A stretch of DNA of 64,000 bases from Roseovarius sp. (GTDB taxonomy: Bacteria > Pseudomonadota > Alphaproteobacteria > Rhodobacterales > Rhodobacteraceae): contig JACIYT010000015.1 of assembly GCA_014359765.1 (NCBI GenBank), forward strand, positions 1 to 64,000, given 5' to 3'. Within the stretch, counting starts at the first letter, position 1. Each line of letters starts with the position of its first letter. Shown here one piece after another: positions 8,600 through 16,658 of the stretch. The notes beneath the pieces were generated by a model that searched no databases, had not been told where the DNA came from, and saw only the letters and a program-made list of their open reading frames with translations. The position numbers were made by a program, and so were the translations under genes.

Positions 8600-9200
8600 T
8601 CCCGCCGATCCTCGGCTCGGTGCCGTCCATCAGCCGCGCGATATTGCCCCGGTGCCGCCAGAGGATCACCGCCGCGAGACAGGCCGCGAGCGCGACCGTG
8701 CTGCCGTGGCCCAGCAAGAGCGCCCAGACTGGTGCCGCCACCGCCGCCACCAGCGCCGAGAGCGAGGAGATGCGCAGCGCGACGGCAGTGGCAAGCCAGG
8801 TCAGGCAGGCCGCGATCCCCACCGGCCAGGCGAGCGCCAGCAGAAGGCCGAGGAACGTGGCCACCCCCTTGCCGCCCGCGAATCGCAGCCAGACGGGGTA
8901 GCAATGGCCGACAAAGGCCATGAGCCCCGCCAGTTGCGCGGCATCCTCGCCCGCCCATGCGCGCGCCAGCAGCACCGCCACCGCCCCCTTGCCGCCATCA
9001 AGCAGGAGGGTGAGCGCGGCGGCGGTCTTGTTGCCGGTGCGCAGCACGTTCGTGGCCCCGATATTGCCCGATCCGATCTCGCGCAGGTTGCCCAGCCCCA
9101 TGACCCGCGCCAGCACCATGCCGAAGGGGATCGAGCCGAGGCCATAGCCGATCACGGCCCAGAGCATCAGCGTGGCGGGGGCAGACTCGATCAGGGGCAT
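8592..9200 (-). CDS. plsY: Glycerol-3-phosphate 1-O-acyltransferase PlsY
   Basis: Membrane acyltransferase (202 aa) that makes lysophosphatidic acid from acyl-phosphate and glycerol 3-phosphate, the first step of phospholipid synthesis. Family motifs: GSIPFG near residue 22, GSGNIGATNVLRTGNKTAA (about 43-61), LLDGGKGAVAVLLAR, GHCYPVWLRFAGGKGVATFLG. Five or so membrane segments are visible. Its ATG overlaps the pyrC stop by one base (TGATG), so it is translationally coupled as last gene of the pyr operon. Length is typical. Confidence 0.95.
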   Translation of the reverse strand: MPLIESAPATLMLWAVIGYGLGSIPFGMVLARVMGLGNLREIGSGNIGATNVLRTGNKTAAALTLLLDGGKGAVAVLLARAWAGEDAAQLAGLMAFVGHCYPVWLRFAGGKGVATFLGLLLALAWPVGIAACLTWLATAVALRISSLSALVAAVAAPVWALLLGHGSTVALAACLAAVILWRHRGNIARLMDGTEPRIGGTR

Positions 9201-10480
9201 CAGGGGGCCTCGTAAACGCAGGTGCCGGCGACATAGGTCGCCGTGACCTTACCTTGCAGGCGCGCGCCGTCAAAGGGCGTGTTCTTGGATTTCGACCGGA
9301 GCGCGAAACGGTCGAGGATGAAGGGCTTGCCCGGATCGAAGCGCACCAGATCGGCGGGCGCGCCCTGTGCCAGCCGCCCGCAAGCCAGCCCCAGCCGTCG
9401 CGCCGGATTGAGCGACATGGCGCGCCAGAGCGTCGGCAGGTCGAGCGCCTCGGCATGGTAGAGCCGCAGCGCGGCGGGCAACAGCGTCTCGAGCGCCACG
9501 GCGCCGCTCGCCGCCTCCTCGAAGGGCAGGCGTTTGCTCTCCTCGTCCTGCGGGGTGTGCATCGAGCTTATGATGTCGATCAGCCCCTCGCGCAGCGCCT
9601 CGATCACCGCCTGCCGGTCCTCCTCGGATCTGAGCGGCGGCTTGACCTTGAAGAAGGTGCGATAATCCGCCACGTCCATCTCGTTCAGCGTCAGGTGGTG
9701 AATCGAGGTGCCGGCGGTGATGTCGAGCCCGTTGCGCCTGGCGCGGGCGAGCGCGGGCAGGGCGCGCGCGGTGGTGATCTGATCGGCGTGATAGCGCGCC
9801 TGCGTCATCTCCAGGAGCGCGATGTCCCGGTCGAGCCCCATCCGCTCGGCCATGGGCGAGACGGCGGGCAGGCCCCTCAGCGAGGCGAACTTGCCCGAGG
9901 TCGCCGCCGCCCCCGCGCTCAGCCCCGGATCCTGCGGATGGCCGATCACCAGCGCGCCGAGCGAGCGCGCATAGCTGAGCGCGCGCGAGAGCACCTTGGT
10001 GTCGCGCACCACGTGGTCGCAATCGGTAAAGGCCACCGCGCCCGCATCCATCAGAAAGCCGATCTCGACCATCTCGCGCCCCGCGCGCCCCTTGGTCAGC
10101 GCGGCCATGGGCAGGACGTTGACAGGGGCTGCGGCATTGGCGCGCCGGGCGACGAATTCGAGCACCTCGGGCGTGTCGATGGCGGGCAGGGTGTCGGGGC
10201 GCGTGGCCATGGTGGTGACACCCCCCGCCGCCGCCGCCAGACCGGCGGAGCGATAGCTCTCCTTGTGCCGCTCGCCCGGCTCGCAGACCTTCACCCCGAT
10301 ATCGACGATGCCGGGGGCGAGGCATTGGCCCGCGCAGTCGATCACGGTCTCGGCCTGCGGCATCTCCGCGCCGCTCCCCCGCGCGGCGATCACGCCCTTC
10401 TCGATGAGGAGCCAGCCGGGGGCGTCGGTGCCTGCCTCGGGGTCGATCAGCCGGGCATTGGTGAAGAGGGTTTGGGTCAT
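9200..10480 (-). CDS. pyrC: Dihydroorotase (PyrC-like)
   Basis: Amidohydrolase (426 aa) of de novo pyrimidine synthesis, carbamoyl-aspartate to dihydroorotate. The start ATG at 10480 gives MTQTLFTNARLIDPEAGTDA. The first metal-binding motif is atypical: where class I enzymes read D-x-H-x-H, this protein has LAPGIVDIGVKVCEPGERHK, with Val and Cys in the usual His positions. That is typical of non-catalytic PyrC-like (PyrX/PyrC') proteins that partner aspartate carbamoyltransferase. The HHLTLNE segment and DIISSMHTPQDEESK are retained. It begins 1 nt after the DUF4268 stop and overlaps plsY. I call it pyrC-type; catalytic activity is uncertain. Confidence 0.85.
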   Translation of the reverse strand: MTQTLFTNARLIDPEAGTDAPGWLLIEKGVIAARGSGAEMPQAETVIDCAGQCLAPGIVDIGVKVCEPGERHKESYRSAGLAAAAGGVTTMATRPDTLPAIDTPEVLEFVARRANAAAPVNVLPMAALTKGRAGREMVEIGFLMDAGAVAFTDCDHVVRDTKVLSRALSYARSLGALVIGHPQDPGLSAGAAATSGKFASLRGLPAVSPMAERMGLDRDIALLEMTQARYHADQITTARALPALARARRNGLDITAGTSIHHLTLNEMDVADYRTFFKVKPPLRSEEDRQAVIEALREGLIDIISSMHTPQDEESKRLPFEEAASGAVALETLLPAALRLYHAEALDLPTLWRAMSLNPARRLGLACGRLAQGAPADLVRFDPGKPFILDRFALRSKSKNTPFDGARLQGKVTATYVAGTCVYEAP

Positions 10481-10481
10481 G

Positions 10482-11453
10482 TCACAACATATCCGCAATC
10501 TCGGCATCGAGTTTCCTGACGCGCTCATGGAAGACCCGATGCAGCTTATCGAGCGCCTGTGCAAGCCAGCGGTGCTGGTCCTCCCAGGTGCCCCGGTCCG
10601 TCACATCCGGGTAGGTCCGGGTAAGATGGATCCGGCGGTCTTTCGCTGCATCCTCATACCAGACGAGGGTTTCACCAAGTTCGCGTTCGATGTCGTCCTT
10701 GTCCTGCTTCAGGAAAAAGAAGAAATTCTTCGCTCTTTGCCCGGTCAGATAGACCTCGGCGCGAATCCAGTTTTCTCTCCGGTTGATCGAGCAGTTGAGA
10801 GTGACGGATGCTTTTCCGATACCGTGAACGAGCCAGTTCTGCGGCAGCGGCTTGACGTGACGGACCCGTCTGCTCGTGCGCGACAGAAGGTCCTCGAACG
10901 CCACCCAATATTCCAGCAATTCCTGTTGAGAAGCGGTCGGCGGAGCGCTTTCGACAGATTTCTTCGCGGCCGAGGTGCTCCGCGACCAGTCATTCGGCTT
11001 GCTCACCACGTTGAACTTGGGCGCGGCGGGGCTGTCGCCGATGCGCCACAATTCCACCTCCAGCGCAAAGAACCGCACCTCGGCATCGGTGACCTCGTTG
11101 AGCCAGTCCATCGCCGCGCGGTGCTCGTCGGCGACCCGCGCCGCGATCCAGACGATCGTCACCGCGTCCAGCCCCGCGGCATAGGTCATCAACTGTCCCA
11201 GATGCGTGTGATCGGTGCGCTCCAGCTGGTTCTCCACCAGAACCCAGCGATCCGACAGCGTATCCTTGCACAGGATATCGGCCCGGAACGGCCCGACATT
11301 CTGTTCGACAGCCTCCAACTCAAGGTCAATTCCAAGAGTTTCCGCCAGGAGCGCCAGGTTGTCCTCGCGCGCCAGCCACGGGGTGAAATCCTGCGCCTCC
11401 GATTGCCAGATATCGCGCAACTCCACCCGATGAAGCCTGCCCAGTTCGCTCAT
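10482..11453 (-). CDS. DUF4268 protein, PD-(D/E)XK nuclease-like fold
   Basis: Protein of 323 aa with two parts. The N-terminal half has a nuclease-like core: RADILCKD, then VLVENQLERTDHTHLGQLMTYA, a D...ExQ plus QxxxY arrangement (QLMTY) like RecB-type PD-(D/E)XK enzymes but with Gln where Lys is usual. The C-terminal half (about 200-323) is the DUF4268 region, with VHGIGKASVTLNCSINRREN and KLHRVFHERVRKLD. The ATG at 11453 overlaps the preceding 33-aa gene (ATGA). Base composition in its 3' half is visibly lower in G+C than its neighbours, suggesting acquisition. Function unknown; such proteins may be nuclease-like or defence-related. Confidence 0.85.
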   Translation of the reverse strand: MSELGRLHRVELRDIWQSEAQDFTPWLAREDNLALLAETLGIDLELEAVEQNVGPFRADILCKDTLSDRWVLVENQLERTDHTHLGQLMTYAAGLDAVTIVWIAARVADEHRAAMDWLNEVTDAEVRFFALEVELWRIGDSPAAPKFNVVSKPNDWSRSTSAAKKSVESAPPTASQQELLEYWVAFEDLLSRTSRRVRHVKPLPQNWLVHGIGKASVTLNCSINRRENWIRAEVYLTGQRAKNFFFFLKQDKDDIERELGETLVWYEDAAKDRRIHLTRTYPDVTDRGTWEDQHRWLAQALDKLHRVFHERVRKLDAEIADML

Positions 11454-11551
11454 CCCGCCACCCATACCATCACCACCGTCAGCGCCACCAGCACCAGCAG
11501 CGCGGCCATCGCGATCCTGCCGGACATGCGGGGGTCCCTGGGTTCCTGCAT
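11450..11551 (-). CDS. 33-aa single-span membrane microprotein
   Basis: Tiny open frame, MQEPRDPRMSGRI then a hydrophobic run of Ala, Leu, Val and Met to WVAG (residues about 13-32): one predicted transmembrane helix after a short polar N-terminus. Support for translation is positional: GGGGAGGG lies 4 bases before its ATG; its ATG overlaps the PH-like gene's stop (TGATG at 11553-11549); its stop overlaps the DUF4268 start (ATGA at 11453-11450). I do not recognise it. It may be a small partner of the PH-like membrane protein, or a coupling cistron. Too short for most gene finders. Confidence 0.6.
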   Translation of the reverse strand: MQEPRDPRMSGRIAMAALLVLVALTVVMVWVAG

Positions 11552-11997
11552 CACACCCTCCCCGCCGCCGCGCGCAGCCGCCCCTCGACACCCGCGCGGT
11601 CCGCCTGATACCTGATCAGGTGCTTGTCGCCCGCGGCGGTGATCACCTGCACCGCGCTGCCCAGGCCCCGCACCGTCCTGATCTCTGCCAGCCGCATTGC
11701 CCGGCCCTGCGGACCCAGAAGCCGCCGATCGGTCAGATCCCAGCGGGCCCCGAGCTCGTCCGAGACGAGATAACCCGCCCGCAGCGCGATCGCCGCCAGC
11801 CCGCCCACGGCCCCGGTCCAGACATGCGGATTGCCCAGCGCCCAGAGCACGCCCATGCCCAGCGCCATCGCCCCCGCCGCCATCCAGGCATGGTCGCGCC
11901 AATAGGTCGCGCGGTCGGCGCGAAAGCTGGCGATCACCCGCTCACCCTCCTCGAGCGCGCCATCCGGCACCATGGATTGAAGGCCTCTCTGCGTCAT
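11551..11997 (-). CDS. PH-like domain membrane protein, unknown function
   Basis: Protein of 148 aa. The N-terminal 40 residues are polar (LEEGERVIASFRADRATYWRD), two hydrophobic segments follow (about 45-62 and 66-85), then a soluble tail reading LVSDELGARWDLTDRRLLGP and LAEIRTVRGLGSAVQVITAA, the pattern of bacterial PH domains of the YdbS/YdbT kind. Two adjacent ATGs (12000, 11997) share a G-rich site; 11997 has the better spacing. It lies 106 bp behind pyrB and is coupled to the 33-aa gene. Function unknown; its place in pyr operons of this order seems recurrent to me but I cannot verify that. Confidence 0.75.
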   Translation of the reverse strand: MTQRGLQSMVPDGALEEGERVIASFRADRATYWRDHAWMAAGAMALGMGVLWALGNPHVWTGAVGGLAAIALRAGYLVSDELGARWDLTDRRLLGPQGRAMRLAEIRTVRGLGSAVQVITAAGDKHLIRYQADRAGVEGRLRAAAGRV

Positions 11998-12103
11998 CAT
12001 CCCCCCGCCTGCCAGATCACCACCATCCCACAAGACGCCCGGACGCCACCGGCCCCGCCCGCGCGCATGCGCGCACCCCGCAGCCGGGTATCGCGCGCGC
12101 CCC

Positions 12104-13045
12104 TCACGCCTCACGCCGCGCCCTGAGCCCCTGCGCCAGCAGATCCATCGCCGCCATGCGCACCGCCACCCCCATCTCCACCTGATCGCGGATCACCGAG
12201 CGGTTGATGTCGTCGGCGATCTCGCCGTCGATCTCCACACCGCGGTTCATTGGGCCGGGATGCATCACGATGGCATCGGGCTTCGCCACCGCGAGCTTCT
12301 CGGCATCGAGCCCGTAACGGTGGTAATATTCCCGCTCCGAGGGGATAAAGCCACCATCCATCCGCTCCTTCTGGAGCCGCAGCATCATCACCACATCGAC
12401 GCCCTCGAGCCCGGCGCGCATGTCGTCGAACACCTCGACACCAAATTCCGAAATCCCCGCGGGCATGAGCGTGGGCGGACCGATGAGGCGCACCCGGTTT
12501 TCCATCTTGCCCAGCAGCAGGATGTTCGACCGCGCCACCCGGCTATGGGCAATATCGCCGCAAATGGCGATGCTCAGGCGGTGCAGCCGCCCCTTGGCGC
12601 GCCGGATCGTCAACGCATCTAGAAGCGCCTGCGTGGGATGCTCGTGCCGCCCGTCGCCCGCGTTCAGCACCGCACAGCGCACCTTCTGCGCCAGCAGCTC
12701 CACCGCCCCCGATTGCGGATGCCGCACCACCAGCAGATCGGGATGCATGGCGTTCAATGTCAGCGCCGTGTCGATCAGCGTCTCGCCCTTCTTGAGGGAA
12801 CTGGCCTGCATCGCCATGCTCATCACATCCGCGCCCAGCCGCTTGCCCGCCAGCTCGAAACTGGCCTGGGTGCGGGTCGATTCCTCGAAGAACATGTTGA
12901 TCTGGGTGAGCCCCCGGAGCGCGTCGCCATGCTTGGCCTCGCTGCGGTTGAGCACCACATAGCTCTCGGCCAGATCGAGAATGGCGGTGATATCCGCCGG
13001 CGCGAGCGGCTCGATCCCCAGAAGATGCGCGTGCGCGAATGTCAT
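12104..13045 (-). CDS. pyrB: Aspartate carbamoyltransferase catalytic chain
   Basis: Enzyme (313 aa) joining carbamoyl phosphate and aspartate, the committed step of pyrimidine synthesis. Active-site motifs are complete: [20 protein letters not shown] (carbamoyl-phosphate loop), the 80s-loop [45 protein letters not shown], and [14 protein letters not shown] with [13 protein letters not shown] near the end. The ATG at 13045 follows GGAGGG and matches the family start. Its leader contains a repeated motif with a 15-codon upstream frame (13072-13119). First gene of the pyr operon. Confidence 0.97.
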   Translation of the reverse strand: MTFAHAHLLGIEPLAPADITAILDLAESYVVLNRSEAKHGDALRGLTQINMFFEESTRTQASFELAGKRLGADVMSMAMQASSLKKGETLIDTALTLNAMHPDLLVVRHPQSGAVELLAQKVRCAVLNAGDGRHEHPTQALLDALTIRRAKGRLHRLSIAICGDIAHSRVARSNILLLGKMENRVRLIGPPTLMPAGISEFGVEVFDDMRAGLEGVDVVMMLRLQKERMDGGFIPSEREYYHRYGLDAEKLAVAKPDAIVMHPGPMNRGVEIDGEIADDINRSVIRDQVEMGVAVRMAAMDLLAQGLRARREA

Positions 13046-13113
13046 GCCGCCCTCCATGCGGTTTGCCTCGCTTATAGAAATGCCCGCCCCCCTCGGCAAG
13101 CCGCGCCCCTGCG

Positions 13114-13135
13114 CTTCATCTTTCCATAAATACTC
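13114..13135 (-). repeat. Leader motif GAGTATTT(2 nt)GGAAAGATGAAG, copy 1 (pyrB)
   Basis: On the minus strand GAGTATTT, two bases (AT), then GGAAAGATGAAG. It matches the copy at 54281-54302 in 20 of 22 positions and has the same orientation relative to a downstream gene (pyrB, about 70 bp away). The embedded ATG opens a 15-codon frame (13119-13072) beginning [10 protein letters not shown] and ending before the pyrB start. From memory, similar motifs are frequent between Rhodobacterales genes. Confidence 0.65.
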
Positions 13136-13206
13136 ATGCCCCGCCCACCGCAGGCGCGCCGGCCTGCCCCTTTCGCTCGCCCGCGCCACGCGCTAGCCTC
13201 GCGGCC

Positions 13207-14031
13207 ATGGAATCGGTCCCGACCCCACCTGCCCTGCCCCCGGAGGCGGCGCTGGCCAGCCTCGCCTGGCAGATCGAGCTCGGCGCGACCGAGGCGATCG
13301 GGGACGCGCCGGTGAACCGCTTCGCGCTGTCCGACATGGCCGCGCCGCCGAAGGGCCGCGCCGCCGCGGCGCCACCTGCCCCCACGCCGTCTGCTCCCGC
13401 GCCGCCAGCCCCCGCCGGGACCGATCCCGTCGCCGCGGCAGAGGCGGCGGCCGCCGCCGCGCCCTCGCTCGCCGCGCTCGAGGCCGCCATGGCCGCCTAT
13501 CCGCATTGCGCGCTGCGGCAGGGCGCGCGCAGCCTCGTCCTTGCCGATGGCCACCCCGGTGCGCGGGTGATGATCATCGGCGAGGCGCCGGGCCGCGAGG
13601 AGGATCTCGCGGGCCGCCCCTTCGTCGGTCGCGCCGGGCAGCTGCTCGACCGGATGCTCGCCGCCATCGGCCTTGACCGGCAGGCGACGGATCCCGCGCG
13701 CGCCGTCTATATCACCAATGTCCTGCCCTGGCGGCCACCGCAGAACCGGGATCCGCAGCCCGAGGAAATCGCCATGATGCGCCCTTTCGTGGCACGCCAT
13801 GTCGCACTGGCCACGCCCGATTTCCTGATCCTGATGGGCAATATCAGCTGCGAGGCAGGGCTCGGGCGGCGCGGCGTGACCCGTCTGCGCGGGCAGTGGG
13901 CCGAGGCGTTCGGCCGGCCCGCCCTGCCGATGTTTCACCCTGCCTATCTCTTGCGCAACCCGGCGGCCAAGCGCGAGGCCTGGGCCGACCTGCTGTCGCT
14001 CAGGGCCCGTCTGACGGAGACCCCGGAATGA
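13207..14031 (+). CDS. Uracil-DNA glycosylase, family 4-like, lacking most Fe-S ligands
   Basis: DNA-repair enzyme (274 aa). The family 4 motifs are clear: GEAPGREEDLAGRPFVGRAG (residues 125-144), NVLPWRPPQNRDP, and HPAYLLRNP (244-252). The first 95 residues include an Ala/Pro-rich linker (about 45-95). Family 4 enzymes hold a [4Fe-4S] cluster with four Cys; here only C101 aligns with one of them, and the positions of the others carry Trp175 (in NVLPW), Met at about 190, and no N-terminal partner. So the cluster is probably absent. Divergent from pyrB; its stop overlaps the LysE gene start (ATGA). Confidence 0.9.
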   Translation: MESVPTPPALPPEAALASLAWQIELGATEAIGDAPVNRFALSDMAAPPKGRAAAAPPAPTPSAPAPPAPAGTDPVAAAEAAAAAAPSLAALEAAMAAYPHCALRQGARSLVLADGHPGARVMIIGEAPGREEDLAGRPFVGRAGQLLDRMLAAIGLDRQATDPARAVYITNVLPWRPPQNRDPQPEEIAMMRPFVARHVALATPDFLILMGNISCEAGLGRRGVTRLRGQWAEAFGRPALPMFHPAYLLRNPAAKREAWADLLSLRARLTETPE

Positions 14032-14648
14032 TCGTCGATCCGCTCACCTTGCTGGCCTTTCTGCCTGCTGCACTGGCCCTGAACCTCACGCCGGGGGCGG
14101 ACATGATGTTCTGCCTCGGCCTCGGCCTGCGCGCGGGGCCGCGCCCGGCACTCGCCGCAAGCGGCGGCATCGCCCTTGGCGGCATGGTGCATGTCACGGC
14201 GGCGGGGCTCGGCCTCGCCGCCGCCATCGCAGCCTTTCCGCTGGCGCTCGACGTGATCCGCTGGCTGGGCGTGGCCTATCTCTTGTGGCTCGCCCTGGGC
14301 GCGCTGCGACAGGGGCCGATCCGCGCCGAGGGCCGCACGATGGGCGCGGGCCGCGCCTTCCGCGAGGGGATGGTCGTCAACCTGCTCAATCCCAAGGTCA
14401 TCCTCTTCGTTCTGGCCTTCGTGCCCCAGTTCATCGACTCCGCCCGCGCGATCCTGCCGCAATTCCTGATCTGCGGCCTCGTGCTGGCGCTGGGCGGGTT
14501 CGTGATCAATGGCGCGGTCGGGATGTCGGCGGGCGGCCTCGGCCGCCGCCTCGCCACCTCGCCGCGCCTCGCGCGCGGGCTGGGGATGGCCTCCGCCGCG
14601 ATCTTCGCCGCACTCGCCGCCCGCCTTGCCCTCATGCAAAGGAGCTGA
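14028..14648 (+). CDS. LysE/RhtB family exporter
   Basis: Membrane protein (206 aa) of the LysE superfamily, which exports amino acids or related small molecules. Five to six hydrophobic segments are visible. Family landmarks: the N-terminal NLTPGADMMFCLGLGLRAG (about 20-38), SGGIALGGMVHVTAAGLGLA, LGVAYLLWLALGALR, and NLLNPKVILFVLAFVPQFID. The ATG at 14028 overlaps the glycosylase stop by 4 nt. It is followed closely by moaB with its own ribosome-binding site. Substrate not indicated. Confidence 0.92.
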   Translation: MIVDPLTLLAFLPAALALNLTPGADMMFCLGLGLRAGPRPALAASGGIALGGMVHVTAAGLGLAAAIAAFPLALDVIRWLGVAYLLWLALGALRQGPIRAEGRTMGAGRAFREGMVVNLLNPKVILFVLAFVPQFIDSARAILPQFLICGLVLALGGFVINGAVGMSAGGLGRRLATSPRLARGLGMASAAIFAALAARLALMQRS

Positions 14649-14652
14649 GCCC

Positions 14653-15195
14653 ATGTCGCGTATCGACGAGACCAGGAATTTCATCCCCGTGCGCATCGCG
14701 TTGCTGACGGTGTCGGACACGCGCGACCTGACGCAGGACCGCTCGGGCGATGTGCTGGCCGAGAGGATCGAGGCGGCGGGCCATATCCTTGCCGATCGCA
14801 TGATCGTGCGCGACGAGCGTGACCAGATCGCCGCGCATCTGCGTGAGTGGATCGCCGATCCGGGCGTCGATGTGGTCATCTCCACCGGCGGCACCGGCCT
14901 GACGGGGCGCGATGTCACCGTCGAGGCGCATCGCGATGTCTATGAAAAGGAGATCGACGCCTTCGGCACGATCTTTGCCATGGTCTCCATGCAGAAGATC
15001 GGCACCTCCGCCGTGCAGAGCCGCGCCACCGGGGGCGTGGCGGGGGGCACCTATCTCTTTGCCCTGCCAGGCAGTCCGGGCGCCTGCCGCGACGGCTGGG
15101 ATGAAATCCTGAAATGGCAGCTCGATTATCGCCACCGCCCCTGCAATTTCGTCGAGATCATGCCCCGGCTCGACGAGCACCGGCGCCGGGAATAA
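14653..15195 (+). CDS. moaB: Molybdenum cofactor biosynthesis protein MoaB
   Basis: MoaB/MogA-type protein (180 aa) that adenylates molybdopterin before molybdenum insertion. Seen: IALLTVSDTRDLTQDRSGDV (residues about 16-35), the nucleotide loop VVISTGGTGLTGRDVTVEAH (about 76-95), and FALPGSPGACRDGWDEIL near the C-terminus. AAAGGAG lies 8 bases before the ATG at 14653, and the gene starts 4 bp after the LysE stop, so the glycosylase, exporter and moaB form one transcript. No moaA/moaC neighbours are present. Confidence 0.95.
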   Translation: MSRIDETRNFIPVRIALLTVSDTRDLTQDRSGDVLAERIEAAGHILADRMIVRDERDQIAAHLREWIADPGVDVVISTGGTGLTGRDVTVEAHRDVYEKEIDAFGTIFAMVSMQKIGTSAVQSRATGGVAGGTYLFALPGSPGACRDGWDEILKWQLDYRHRPCNFVEIMPRLDEHRRRE

Positions 15196-15237
15196 GCGTC
15201 GGAATCCCCCCCTACCCCCGTATTACAGCCGCGTGAC

Positions 15238-15265
15238 TTGGTTTTCGGCCGGGCACGGTTAGATT
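15238..15265 (+). promoter_or_regulatory. Putative promoter of the RND efflux operon
   Basis: TTGGTT (15238-15243), 16-bp spacer, TAGATT (15260-15265), about 45 bp before the adaptor gene ATG. It is a moderate consensus match in the only gap ahead of the efflux genes. Confidence 0.4.
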
Positions 15266-15310
15266 GATGAGGGCGCCGCCAACGGGTGCCGCGTGTCGAG
15301 GGTCCGCGCC

Positions 15311-16654
15311 ATGCGCTTTCTCCGCCAGGGGCTTCTGGGTCTCTTCCTGCTGTCGGTCACGGTCGGGCTGCTGGCCTATGCCGGCCAGACGCTGCGGCTC
15401 GCGCTCGAGGAACGGGCCGGCCGCGAGGCGCCTGTGCCCGAGCGGCAGGAGCGGGTTCTTGCGGTGCGCACGATCCGGGCCGAGGCCGCGACCGTGACCC
15501 CCACCCTCACCGCCTTCGGCCGCATCGAGAGCCGCCGCACCCTCGAGATCCGCGCCCAGGCCACCGGCGTGATCACCGAGCTTGCCCCCGGTTTCGTCGA
15601 GGGCGGGGCGGTCACGGCGGGCCAGCTTCTGGCGCGGATCGACCCCGCCGATGCCGAGATCGCGCTGGCGCGCGCCCGGACCGACCTCGGCGATGCCCGC
15701 GCCGAGGAGCGCGCGGCGGCGCGCGCGCTCGATCTGGCGCGCGACGAACTGGCCGCGCGCGAGGAACAGGCCGAGATCCAGACGCGCGCGCTGGCCCGTC
15801 AGCGCGACCTCGAATCGCGCGGGGTCGGCACGCTCACCGCGATCGAGGCCGCGGAGTTCAACCTCGTGCAGGCGCGCCAGGCGGTGCTCGCCGCGCGCCA
15901 GTCGCTGACCGCCGCCGAGACGCGCGTCGATCAGGCCGCCAGCGCGCGCGCGCGCGCCGGGCTTGCCCTCTCGGAGGCTGAGCGTCGGCTGGCCGAGACC
16001 CGCATCACCGCCGGCTTCGCAGGCCGGCTGAGCGAGGTGAGCGTGGTCGCGGGCCGGCTCGTCTCGGCCAACGAACAGCTGGCGCGGCTGGTCGATCCGC
16101 GCGCGCTCGATGTGGCGTTTCGCGTCTCCAATGCCCAGTATCCGCAGCTTCTCGACGTGACCGGCGCGCTGCGCCCCGCCCCGGTCACCGTCATGCTCGA
16201 CAGCGGTTCGGAACGGATCACCGCGACCGGGCATATCGCCCGCGAGGCGGCCACGCTCGCCGAGGGCGAGAGCGGGCGCATGATCTTTGCCGCGCTCGAC
16301 GACGCGCCGGTGATGAAGCCGGGCGATTTCGTCACCGTCACCGTGGACGAGCCACCGCTCGCGGGGGTCGCGCGCCTGCCCGCCTCCGCGCTCGGGCCCG
16401 ATGGCTCGGTGCTGGCGATCGGCGCGCAGGACCGGCTCGAGCGGCTGCCCATCACCCTCCTGCGGCGGCAGGGCAACGAGGTGCTGCTGCGCGGCGCCGA
16501 GGTGGCGGGCCGCGAGATCGTGACCGAACACAGCCCCGCCCTGGTCCCGGGCCTCAAGGTGCGCCGGCTGGCCCCCGAGGCCGCCGCGTCCGCGGCGGAT
16601 GAGGGGGCCGCGCCGCGAACCGCCGGAAACCGCGCCCAGCCGGCAGGCGGCTAG
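15311..16654 (+). CDS. RND efflux periplasmic adaptor (HlyD/MFP family)
   Basis: Membrane-fusion protein (447 aa) linking an RND pump to an outer-membrane channel. An N-terminal hydrophobic anchor (about 4-24) precedes a lipoyl-like segment (LTAFGRIESRRTLEIRAQAT), a long Ala/Arg/Glu-rich coiled coil (about 120-220), then the second lipoyl half (ETRITAGFAGRLSEVSVVAG, continuing RLVSANEQL) and a beta-barrel domain. The ATG at 15311 preceded by GAGGG is preferred over a GTG 18 bases upstream. The Ala/Arg-rich tail may be processed or disordered. The partner pump begins 4 bp after the stop. Confidence 0.92.
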   Translation: MRFLRQGLLGLFLLSVTVGLLAYAGQTLRLALEERAGREAPVPERQERVLAVRTIRAEAATVTPTLTAFGRIESRRTLEIRAQATGVITELAPGFVEGGAVTAGQLLARIDPADAEIALARARTDLGDARAEERAAARALDLARDELAAREEQAEIQTRALARQRDLESRGVGTLTAIEAAEFNLVQARQAVLAARQSLTAAETRVDQAASARARAGLALSEAERRLAETRITAGFAGRLSEVSVVAGRLVSANEQLARLVDPRALDVAFRVSNAQYPQLLDVTGALRPAPVTVMLDSGSERITATGHIAREAATLAEGESGRMIFAALDDAPVMKPGDFVTVTVDEPPLAGVARLPASALGPDGSVLAIGAQDRLERLPITLLRRQGNEVLLRGAEVAGREIVTEHSPALVPGLKVRRLAPEAAASAADEGAAPRTAGNRAQPAGG

Positions 16655-16658
16655 GCCG

